From assembly GCF_002352765.1 (NCBI RefSeq), contig NZ_KZ293963.1, forward strand, positions 1,758,368 through 1,822,367: a stretch of DNA of 64,000 nt, written 5' to 3'. The stretch's first letter is position 1, and each line of letters begins with the position of its first letter. The position numbers and the translations under genes are program-made. The notes beneath the pieces are model-generated. The model had not been told where the DNA came from, did not search any database, and saw only the letters and a list, made by a program, of their open reading frames with translations. This stretch comes from Alteribacter populi. GTDB lineage: Bacteria; Bacillota; Bacilli; Bacillales; Salisediminibacteriaceae. Of this stretch, positions 1 through 6,641 are shown one piece after another.

Positions 1-1236
1 ATCACTTCTCATTTCCTCTAATACTTCCTTGGCACCACGCAGCTTCTGTTCCCCATCTTCCAGTTGTGTCATAAATTCATCGACCATCGTTCGTATAGAA
101 GTATAGGTTTGTTTCTGATTTTCCGTATAATCTTCAATGAGTAAAAATTGCTGTGTAATGTCTTTCACAGTTTTTTCTAATTTATATTGATTTTTATACT
201 CTTCTTCTGACAGGCGGTAATTAAGCTTTACCTCTTCTGTTTCTTCGATTAAGTGCTGGTAAAGGGTCGGCAAGTGGTTTACTCTTTGCGCTAATTCTGA
301 AATTTGTTGAGTCACAACCTGTTTAGAAAGAGCTTCGTATTCTAATTCTTCATAAATGCCATCTATCTCTTTTTGCATTTCTTCTGTAGGTTCCTTTATT
401 TCTTCAATTTTAACTTGATCTAATAGAGAGGCAAACGTGATCAACCGTTCCCTTATCTCAATAATTTGCGAAGAAAATGAAAAGTGTTTTATTGGAAATC
501 CTTTCTCCTCCATTTCCGCTAAACCTTTTTCCAAATCTAATAATTGTTTCGGTATATCTTTTTCAATTAAAATAAGGTATTGTGGAACCTCTTCCATAAG
601 CAAATTAACCCTTTGAAGGATTTCCTTCATACGGGTGAGTACAGTCCTAGCTTGAAGGTAGTTACCTTCTTCTGTTTCCTCATTAAACTTTTCAAAGGAC
701 GTATTCATTTCTTTCATCATGTCATCTAAACTGGCAACGGTGTTACCAAGCGTACTTCGCTTAACCCAGAGCTTCTTTTTCGTCTCATCGTAATAATGCT
801 TTACTTCACTGATTTCTTCCCGGTTTCTTTCCTCACTTTCCACAAGTTCATCAATTTCCTCAATCATATTCTTCATATGTGTTTCAATTGCAGCAAGTGT
901 ATAATCTATTTCCGAAAGCAGCCTTTTACTTTTTCTAAACCTATAACGATTCGCAGATTCTTCTACATCAAACATTTTCTCTTCAATATCGGGAAGTTGA
1001 TGAGTCACGATGTCGTCCCACTCTGCGCGCCATGATTCAAAACGTTGTTCGGTTTCACCAGACATTGTTAATCCCTTAATTTTCGATATTTCCTCAGTAA
1101 CCGGTTCATTCATTATCGTCATTTTCCATTGTTCCAAGCGATCTACTTCTTTATAAACTCGTTTTCTCGAAAGTGAGCCAATGATAATTCCCACAATTAA
1201 TAATCCAATAAGCGCGTAAATGATCACAGCAGACAT
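1..1236 (-). CDS. ezrA: Septation ring formation regulator EzrA (C-terminus cut by window edge)
   Basis: The frame is open from an ATG at 1236 to the left window edge (412 codons, no stop), so about the last quarter of the usual ~565-residue protein is missing. The start has a good ribosome site (GGAGGC, 7-8 nt upstream). The protein begins with one membrane helix (SAVIIYALIGLLIVGIIIG) followed by uninterrupted, charged, heptad-like helical sequence, the layout of EzrA: N-terminal membrane anchor plus cytoplasmic spectrin-like coiled coils. EzrA binds FtsZ, prevents extra Z-rings at the poles and coordinates division with wall synthesis. Neighbours hisJ (divergent) and refZ match the order in B. 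subtilis, which supports the call. Confidence 0.95.
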   Translation of the reverse strand, partial: MSAVIIYALIGLLIVGIIIGSLSRKRVYKEVDRLEQWKMTIMNEPVTEEISKIKGLTMSGETEQRFESWRAEWDDIVTHQLPDIEEKMFDVEESANRYRFRKSKRLLSEIDYTLAAIETHMKNMIEEIDELVESEERNREEISEVKHYYDETKKKLWVKRSTLGNTVASLDDMMKEMNTSFEKFNEETEEGNYLQARTVLTRMKEILQRVNLLMEEVPQYLILIEKDIPKQLLDLEKGLAEMEEKGFPIKHFSFSSQIIEIRERLITFASLLDQVKIEEIKEPTEEMQKEIDGIYEELEYEALSKQVVTQQISELAQRVNHLPTLYQHLIEETEEVKLNYRLSEEEYKNQYKLEKTVKDITQQFLLIEDYTENQKQTYTSIRTMVDEFMTQLEDGEQKLRGAKEVLEEMRSD

Positions 1237-1550
1237 ACGAAGCCTCCTCATCGTTGAGCAATTTATGTAATATATTGTTGAATTTTAGTAATTATTCGTA
1301 AAAGTAAAGGACTGGATAACTGTCGAACTAAGTCACTATCCAACTGTTCACTCCAAAGTGTAGTATAATGAATGAAAGTACGAAAAAGAAAATATATTTA
1401 ACCCTCGTAGATTCTACACGTCTCCCTTAATAATATCATGGAAAAATATATATTTGAGCGATTTTTTTGGATTTTTTTTAGTTCTTTCAGACTTTTTGTC
1501 ACTCTTTTACTATTATAATACGACAATTTTGTACAAAGAGGTGTTCTTAC
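1237..1550. other. Intergenic region between divergent ezrA and hisJ
   Basis: This AT-rich stretch of 314 bases has no convincing gene. A TATAAT hexamer at 1514-1519 lies a suitable distance upstream of hisJ but lacks a good -35 at standard spacing. Nothing else recognisable. Confidence 0.5.
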
Positions 1551-2360
1551 TTGATTACATATGATGGCCACGTGCATACCCCATTTTGCCCTCACGGCAG
1601 CTCCGACTCATTGGAAAGCTATGTTGAAGCAGCCATCCAATTAGGATACAAAGGGATGACTTTTGCCGAACATGCACCCTTGCCCGCAACGTTTTGTGAT
1701 CCTGTTCCTGCTCAAGATAGTGCTATGACATTTTCTAAGCTCAATCATTACTTAGAGGAAGTCAAGCTACTTAAGGAGCAATATCAACGTCATTTTACTA
1801 TTCGTATTGGTCTGGAAGTCGACTATATTGAAGGTTTTGAGGAAGAAACTCGAAGCTTTTTAAATGAAGTAGGCCCTTTTTTAGACGATGCAATTTTGTC
1901 GGTTCACTTTATTCGATTGGCTGACCGCTATATATGTATGGACTATTCCCCAGAGTCATTTAAAGAATGTGTTCTTGAATTAGGCTCCGTAGAAGCAGTT
2001 TATGACTGCTATTTTGAAACAGTCCTAAAGTCTATCCATGCAAATTTAGGGTTCCACAAACCTGAACGCATCGGACATGTGACGCTCGTAAGGAAGTTTC
2101 AAAAGCAATTCCCAGCGACTTTTCCATACATAAATAAGCTTAAACCGATATTTGCAGAAATGAAAAAGCGCAACCTTTCGTTGGATATTAATGGCGCTGG
2201 AGTTAAGAAACCATTGTGTGAGGAAAGCTATCCACCTGTTGAGATTGAAAAACTCGTGTCCGAATATCAAATTCATTGTATTTACGGATCAGATGCACAT
2301 GCCGCATCCCAATTAGCAAGCGGTGCCGCAATCGTACAACCTTTTTTTCGATCAAAATAG
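1551..2360 (+). CDS. hisJ: Histidinol-phosphatase, PHP family (HisJ)
   Basis: This enzyme hydrolyses L-histidinol phosphate to histidinol, the penultimate stage of histidine biosynthesis, in the cytoplasm. The 269-residue protein has the metal-binding PHP signature: DGHVHTPFCPHG at residues 5-16, FAEHAPLP near 39, GLEVDY near 101, LSVHF near 125 and the closing YGSDAH near 245. Length agrees with the HisJ/YtvP family (~268). Translation starts at TTG 1551 with AGAGGTG upstream; no better in-frame start exists. It is divergent from ezrA and converges on refZ with two bases between the stops, exactly as in B. subtilis. The rest of the his operon is not here. Confidence 0.93.
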   Translation: MITYDGHVHTPFCPHGSSDSLESYVEAAIQLGYKGMTFAEHAPLPATFCDPVPAQDSAMTFSKLNHYLEEVKLLKEQYQRHFTIRIGLEVDYIEGFEEETRSFLNEVGPFLDDAILSVHFIRLADRYICMDYSPESFKECVLELGSVEAVYDCYFETVLKSIHANLGFHKPERIGHVTLVRKFQKQFPATFPYINKLKPIFAEMKKRNLSLDINGAGVKKPLCEESYPPVEIEKLVSEYQIHCIYGSDAHAASQLASGAAIVQPFFRSK

Positions 2361-2362
2361 AA

Positions 2363-3010
2363 TTATGTGTGGTTGTCAAGGACCTCCTTTGGAATCTCAG
2401 CATCAAATAGTTGAGACAACCAACCAGTGAGTTCCTGGTAATAGCGTTGAATAAAATGATTTTCATGAGGCATGAGGTGGTAGACCTCCCGAATATACTG
2501 CGGATGTAAAAAAGGTAAGATGAGCATTCCCCTAAGCTGTAAGATCCAATAATCGTTAGGAGGATGACGAAATTCTCCCTTTTCAAAACCCACTTTAACA
2601 ATCTTTTTGTACAACGATTTTTCTTTTGTTAAATACGTGGTCATCAATTCTCTAACTAAGATCGTATCTAACGTAATCTCCCTGTGAACAAATCTAGCAA
2701 GGTGATGTTTACTTTGCTGATAAACTAAAACGTCCCAAATGGACGATAATAATGCAGCACCACAACCGGTTTGATCCATATGAAAAGTGTGGCGTTCAAT
2801 TGAGGCTACATACCCCTCTAAAAAGTCGGTCATTAAATGTTCTAAAAGGCCTTGTTTACTTCCGAAATAATACGATATTAATGCCGCATTAGCTTCTGCT
2901 TGAGCTGCAATATCCCTAACTGACGTTCCGGAATAGCCTTTAACGTTGAATAGATCAATAGCTGCACGTAACACCTTTTCTTTTGATGCTGTACGCGATG
3001 ACATTTTCAT
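2363..3010 (-). CDS. refZ: TetR-family DNA-binding regulator of FtsZ (RefZ)
   Basis: The 215-residue protein has a TetR-type N-terminal helix-turn-helix (residues ~8-55: KVLRAAIDLFNVKGYSG, then VRDIAAQAEA and SYYFGSKQGL) and a C-terminal all-helical dimerisation domain. Between ezrA/hisJ and msrC this is the position of refZ (yttP) in Bacillus. RefZ is a TetR-like protein that binds a few chromosomal sites near the origin and inhibits FtsZ so that the polar septum is correctly placed at sporulation onset. No RefZ-binding motif could be assigned here by eye. Its function is inferred from family and synteny; a conventional TetR repressor role cannot be excluded from sequence alone. Confidence 0.85.
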   Translation of the reverse strand: MKMSSRTASKEKVLRAAIDLFNVKGYSGTSVRDIAAQAEANAALISYYFGSKQGLLEHLMTDFLEGYVASIERHTFHMDQTGCGAALLSSIWDVLVYQQSKHHLARFVHREITLDTILVRELMTTYLTKEKSLYKKIVKVGFEKGEFRHPPNDYWILQLRGMLILPFLHPQYIREVYHLMPHENHFIQRYYQELTGWLSQLFDAEIPKEVLDNHT

Positions 3011-3111
3011 TCACTCCTTTGACCAAACAGGCCCTTTATCCTATAATTCGCAAAAAAATTACAATTCCCTGCAAAAAGACATCGAAATACGCAAGCTTTT
3101 TTATATAATAA

Positions 3112-3200
3112 ATGAATTTCATAATTCTGAGCCTTGGCGGTTCGTCCGCGGAAAGCGAGCAGATGTAGGCCTACGGAGCTGCAAAAAGATACGCTTTTTA
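3112..3200. repeat. Fragment of dispersed intergenic repeat modules
   Basis: Read on the minus strand, 3140-3112 gives a 29-base stretch that matches 62152-62180 at 27 positions (core GCTCAGAATTATGAAATTC). A shorter match lies at 57794-57808. The adjoining bases (TCCGCGGAAAGCGAGCAG) resemble the GC-rich palindromic core seen at 17091-17212. The segment lies between refZ and msrC and has no coding signal. Confidence 0.65.
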
Positions 3201-3262
3201 CAATAAGTAATAATCAAAAAATGGGAAGAGATATTATTTTAAAGTTGCGTGCTTTTTTAAAC

Positions 3263-3310
3263 AAATGAATTATGAAAGTGATTCATTTGGGATTCTTTTT
3301 ATGATATACT
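3263..3310 (+). promoter_or_regulatory. Likely msrC promoter with overlapping inverted repeat
   Basis: A -10 hexamer TATACT is at 3305-3310. At 17-bp spacing the -35 position (3282-3287, TTCATT) is weak and lies inside the right arm of an 8-bp perfect inverted repeat, AAATGAAT (3263-3270) and ATTCATTT (3281-3288), separated by 10 bases. The geometry suggests an operator covering the -35; the cognate regulator is unknown. Confidence 0.45.
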
Positions 3311-3376
3311 TTACCAAATTTTCAGGTTGTGTGTTCAAGAAAAACCTGTGCAATCATCTATTAGGAGGACTGCTTC

Positions 3377-3856
3377 ATGTTTGAATCAAAATCATATCAA
3401 GGCGAACTCTCAGACAAGTATGACACGTTATTAACTCAACTAAAAGGATTACTGTACGATGAAAAAGACTTCATTGCCAATTTAAGTAATGCTTCAGCAC
3501 TTTTAAATCAATTTCTAACTGAGGTGAATTGGGTAGGGTTTTATTTATGGAAAAATGATGAGCTTGTTCTCGGGCCTTTCCAAGGACTCCCTGCTTGCGT
3601 GAGAATTAAAAAAGGTCGCGGTGTTTGTGGTACCTCTGCAGAACGCCAGGAAGTCATCCGTGTAGAAGATGTCCATCAGTTCCCTGGACATATTGCATGT
3701 GACGCCGCCTCACAATCAGAGATTGTTCTTCCTCTCGTAAAAAACGGTGAATTTTTAGGGTTATTAGATATTGATAGCCCACATAAAGGGCGATTTAGCG
3801 AAGAGGATGAAGTTCAATTGAAACGCTTTGTTCAAACTTTAGTTGAAAGTCTGTAA
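3377..3856 (+). CDS. msrC: Free methionine-(R)-sulfoxide reductase, GAF domain (YtsP)
   Basis: The enzyme reduces free L-methionine-(R)-sulfoxide to methionine using a GAF-fold active site. The whole 159-residue protein is one GAF domain. The three conserved cysteines of the fRMsr family are present at residues 74 (LPACVRI), 84 (GVCGTSA) and 108 (HIACDAAS), followed by the typical LDIDSP near 130. Start ATG 3377 has GGAGGA upstream. It lies between refZ and rpsD as ytsP does in B. subtilis. It is probably transcribed alone from the promoter at about 3305; a separate strong promoter drives rpsD downstream. Confidence 0.92.
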   Translation: MFESKSYQGELSDKYDTLLTQLKGLLYDEKDFIANLSNASALLNQFLTEVNWVGFYLWKNDELVLGPFQGLPACVRIKKGRGVCGTSAERQEVIRVEDVHQFPGHIACDAASQSEIVLPLVKNGEFLGLLDIDSPHKGRFSEEDEVQLKRFVQTLVESL

Positions 3857-3950
3857 TCTTTGTAAAACTTCATTGCACTTATCCTTGTCCGCTTTAGAGG
3901 AATCGATAATAAATAGGAACTTTTAAGATGTCTAAGCTCACATATTTCTC

Positions 3951-3979
3951 TTGACATTAATGCCCAAACATTATACACT
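3951..3979 (+). promoter_or_regulatory. Sigma-A promoter of rpsD
   Basis: A perfect -35 TTGACA (3951-3956) is followed 17 bp later by TACACT (3974-3979). It lies ~195 bases upstream of the rpsD start, leaving room for the structured leader. Confidence 0.7.
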
Positions 3980-4020
3980 GTTCTTTGTGCAAATAAGGCA
4001 GCCAAAGGTGAACATTATAT

Positions 4021-4110
4021 AGTTTCATTTTATTCCCGTAGCTAACGAGGTGCATCGTGTAACTTCCAGCTGTCGAGGCGATGGTGCATGAAAATAAAAT
4101 GACTATGTAA
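4021..4110 (+). promoter_or_regulatory. Structured rpsD leader (candidate S4 autoregulatory element)
   Basis: The transcript between promoter and start codon can fold into a long arm: TCATTTTATT (4025-4034) pairs perfectly with AATAAAATGA (4093-4102), enclosing a second helix of TGCATCG (4051-4057) with CGAT..TGCA (4079-4088). In B. subtilis S4 represses its own gene through a structured rpsD leader. The position and folding potential here fit that role; the S4-binding pseudoknot itself was not modelled. Confidence 0.55.
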
Positions 4111-4174
4111 CTGGGATCGCCACTACTGTTGACATTTTCACGAAATATTTATTTACACGAAGGAGGAGCTATTT

Positions 4175-4777
4175 ATGGCTCGATATACTGGACCATCTTG
4201 GAAGCTTTCTCGTCGTTTAGGTATTTCTCTAAGCGGAACTGGGAAAGAACTACAAAAGCGCCCATACGGACCTGGTGAACACGGTCCTAACCAGCGCAAA
4301 AAAATGAGTGAGTACGGACTTCAGCTTCAAGAGAAGCAAAAACTTCGTCACCTTTACGGAATGAACGAACGTCAATTCCGTCGTATGTTTGATGAAGCAG
4401 GTAACATGAAAGGGATCCACGGTGAAAACTTCATGGTCCTACTTGAATCTCGCTTAGACAACCTTGTTTACCGTTCTGGTCTTGCACGCACTCGTCGTCA
4501 AGCTCGTCAATTGGTAAACCACGGTCACATCACTGTAGACGGCGGTCGCGTTGACATTCCATCTTACCGTGTGAAGCCTGGCCAAACAATCAGTGTTCGT
4601 GAAAAATCTCGCAACCTGACAATTGTAAAGGATGCTCTAGAAGTTAATGACTTCGTACCAGCATATCTTGACGCCAATGCTGACAACCTAGAAGCTACTT
4701 ATACTCGTTTTCCTGAACGTTCTGAGCTTCCAGCAGAAATCAGCGAACAGCTTATCGTTGAGTACTACTCTCGTTAA
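4175..4777 (+). CDS. rpsD: 30S ribosomal protein S4
   Basis: S4 is a primary 16S rRNA binder that nucleates assembly of the 30S body. The 200-residue length and sequence are typical of the Bacillus protein: N-terminal MARYTGPSWKLSRRLG, the conserved KRPYGPGEHG, and an S4 RNA-binding domain at about 91-150 (ESRLDNLVYR, ARQLVNHGHI, DIPSYRVKPG). The N-terminal region lacks the zinc-binding cysteines found in some bacterial S4 proteins. Start ATG 4175 has the strong site AAGGAGGAG. As in other Bacilli the gene is monocistronic, with its own promoter, structured leader and terminator. Confidence 0.98.
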   Translation: MARYTGPSWKLSRRLGISLSGTGKELQKRPYGPGEHGPNQRKKMSEYGLQLQEKQKLRHLYGMNERQFRRMFDEAGNMKGIHGENFMVLLESRLDNLVYRSGLARTRRQARQLVNHGHITVDGGRVDIPSYRVKPGQTISVREKSRNLTIVKDALEVNDFVPAYLDANADNLEATYTRFPERSELPAEISEQLIVEYYSR

Positions 4778-4794
4778 TTTGTTCAAGACTTTAA

Positions 4795-4822
4795 AAGCAG
4801 ATCCAATTGGATCTGCTTTTTT
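4795..4822 (+). terminator. rpsD intrinsic terminator
   Basis: A perfect 10-bp stem, AAGCAGATCC / GGATCTGCTT with loop AATT (4795-4818), is followed by a T-run to 4822. Confidence 0.9.
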
Positions 4823-4886
4823 ATGTTATCACGATTCCTATATTTTGCCTTGTCGTTGTATAACATTAATAGAATTTAACGCACTT

Positions 4887-4922
4887 ATAAAATACACCTC
4901 CCGGATTCAATTCCGGGAGGTG
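4887..4922 (-). terminator. tyrS intrinsic terminator
   Basis: CACCTCCCGGA (4895-4905) and TCCGGGAGGTG (4912-4922) form a perfect 11-bp stem just downstream of the tyrS stop. On the minus strand the stem is followed by TATTTTAT. Confidence 0.85.
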
Positions 4923-4927
4923 ATTAC

Positions 4928-6202
4928 TTACCCTTTGTAATGTACAAGGAAATTCTTCTTTTTTCCGCGGCGGATAATCGTAAACTGGCCGTCAATTTTA
5001 TCTACGTCTCCCATTACTTTATCCATATCCTGGCACCTTTCTCCATTAATATATACCGCACCGTTTTTAATGTCTTCTCTCGCTTGGCGTTTCGACGAAG
5101 AAATACCGGACTCTACGAGCAAATCAATTAAGCCTTTTTCTTCCTCTACTGTAAAGGAAGGCACATCCTTAAAGCCTTGCATCACTTCCCCAGCCGTTAA
5201 CTCCTTAAGATTGCCACCACCAAATAGCGCAGCAGAAATATTTTGTGCCTGTTTTAGCGCTTCCTCACTGTGGACAAACGTTGTCAGCTCTTCAGCTAAA
5301 CGTTTTTGAGCTGCCCGCTCATGAGGTCGTTCTTCGACTTCTGTTTCCAATGTCAAAATCTCTTCTTTTGTTAAGAACGTAAAGTACTTTATGAATTTAA
5401 TCACGTCGTTGTCATCGGTATTCAGTAAAAATTGGTAGAACTCATATGGGGATGTCTTCTCAGAATCGAGCCAGATCGCTCCCCCTTCTGTTTTACCAAA
5501 TTTCGTTCCATCACTTTTCGTAACAAGTGGGATTGTAAATCCAAACGCTTTAGGTCTTTCATCTTCTTCTTGTCCATACATTTTGCGAATTAACTCAAGA
5601 CCTGCAGTAATGTTCCCCCACTGGTCACTACCGCCGATTTGAAGTTTGCATCCTTCTTCTTTGTATAATTGGTAGAAATCGTAGGATTGTAAAATCATAT
5701 AGCTAAACTCTGTAAATGAGATGCCAGCCTGAATGCGAGACTCGACAGAATCCTTTGCAAGCATGTAGTTCAATCCGAAATTTTTACCGACGTCACGTAA
5801 AAAATCGATGACACTCATACTACCGATCCAGTCATAGTTGTTTTTCAGTTTGGCTCCGTTTTCGCCATCAAAATCTAAAAACCTCGACAGTTGCCCTTTG
5901 ATTTTATCACTGAATTCTTCAACCGTATGCTGTTCATTAAGGGTACGTTCCGCTTTTTTTCCACTCGGATCACCTATCAATCCTGTTGCTCCCCCCACTA
6001 AAGGAAGTGGTTTGTGACCCTCTAATTGAAAGCGACGAAGAGTAATAATTGTAAGCAAATGTCCAATATGTAAACTGTCTCCTGTAGGGTCAAATCCACA
6101 ATAAAGAGAAATTTTATCTTTAGTTAGTAACTCTGTTAACCCTGCTTCATCGGTCATTTGATTAACAAGTCCTCGGTACTGCAGTTCTTCTAACAATGCC
6201 AT
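4928..6202 (-). CDS. tyrS: Tyrosyl-tRNA synthetase
   Basis: This cytoplasmic class I synthetase charges tRNA-Tyr. The 424-residue protein has the HIGH motif (SLHIGHLLTI at ~44-53), the tyrosine-pocket segment around SYMILQSYDFYQLY, SDQWGNI at ~193, and a KMSKS-like KFGKT near 235. A C-terminal S4 RNA-binding domain covers ~355-420 (SGISSSKRQAREDIKNGAVY). Start ATG 6202 is preceded by GAGGTG. Expression is controlled by the T-box leader upstream, which also contains a short repeat element between the T-box terminator and the start codon. It is convergent with rpsD and divergent from the PBP gene. Confidence 0.97.
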   Translation of the reverse strand: MALLEELQYRGLVNQMTDEAGLTELLTKDKISLYCGFDPTGDSLHIGHLLTIITLRRFQLEGHKPLPLVGGATGLIGDPSGKKAERTLNEQHTVEEFSDKIKGQLSRFLDFDGENGAKLKNNYDWIGSMSVIDFLRDVGKNFGLNYMLAKDSVESRIQAGISFTEFSYMILQSYDFYQLYKEEGCKLQIGGSDQWGNITAGLELIRKMYGQEEDERPKAFGFTIPLVTKSDGTKFGKTEGGAIWLDSEKTSPYEFYQFLLNTDDNDVIKFIKYFTFLTKEEILTLETEVEERPHERAAQKRLAEELTTFVHSEEALKQAQNISAALFGGGNLKELTAGEVMQGFKDVPSFTVEEEKGLIDLLVESGISSSKRQAREDIKNGAVYINGERCQDMDKVMGDVDKIDGQFTIIRRGKKKNFLVHYKG

Positions 6203-6232
6203 AATTTTTCACCTCGTTTTATTAGTAAACAA

Positions 6233-6276
6233 AAAAAGCGCAAGGCGCCGAAACATAGACTTTTTACTTTCTTAAA
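6233..6276. repeat. Short form of dispersed palindromic repeat 1 in tyrS leader
   Basis: AAGCGCAAGGCGCC is joined directly to GAAACATAGACTTTTTACTT. These are the two outer parts of the ~155-bp repeat seen complete at 32871-33030 and 62941-63095, with the middle missing. It sits in the transcribed tyrS leader. Confidence 0.7.
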
Positions 6277-6284
6277 AGTACAAA

Positions 6285-6510
6285 AAAGACCCCTCCCTAA
6301 AAAGGGACGAGTTTCATCGCGGTACCACCCTCGTTGAAAATGAAAATTTAAATCATTTTCCACTCACGGTTAACGGTCCGTTTCCGCCAAAGGAACTTGG
6401 AGCTCTGAGGGGTAATTCGCAAACGACTATGTTCCGGTTTTCACCAACCACCGGCTCTCTAAATACAGGGAGGCGTTTCCTACTGTTTCCTCATTCAACG
6501 CTATATTCCA
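6285..6510 (-). promoter_or_regulatory. Tyrosine T-box riboswitch of tyrS
   Basis: On the minus strand the leader has the hallmark T-box AGGGTGGTACCGCG (6331-6318) followed by a terminator hairpin (CTCGTCCCT / AGGGAGGGG, then T6). Upstream are Stem I features: AGAGAGCCGGTGG with GGTGAAAACC, then GAATTACCCCTCAGAG. The TAC at 6414-6412 is the probable Tyr specifier codon. Uncharged tRNA-Tyr would pair with TAC and with the T-box bulge to favour the antiterminator. Confidence 0.93.
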
Positions 6511-6604
6511 TATTACATTATTTATTTTTACCATATTAAATATTCATCTGTCAAACAGCGGCTAGTTAATTCGCCATTGAAGGTATTAAACCGACAATAA
6601 GTTG

Positions 6605-6613
6605 TGCTATAAT
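6605..6613 (+). promoter_or_regulatory. Extended -10 promoter of the PBP gene
   Basis: TGCTATAAT (TG at 6605-6606, TATAAT at 6608-6613) is an extended -10 element about 30 bases before the PBP start. No matching -35 is evident. Confidence 0.55.
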
Positions 6614-6641
6614 ATTCTTGACTTTTTAGGGGGTTTGACCA

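Noticed and set aside
796..1035. 79-residue plus-strand frame near the left edge
   Set aside because: It is antisense to ezrA, whose coiled-coil reading frame is open across the whole region.
6233..6510. tyrS leader considered as containing a tRNA gene
   Set aside because: The conserved GGTACC sequence belongs to the T-box; no cloverleaf with acceptor, D and T arms can be drawn.
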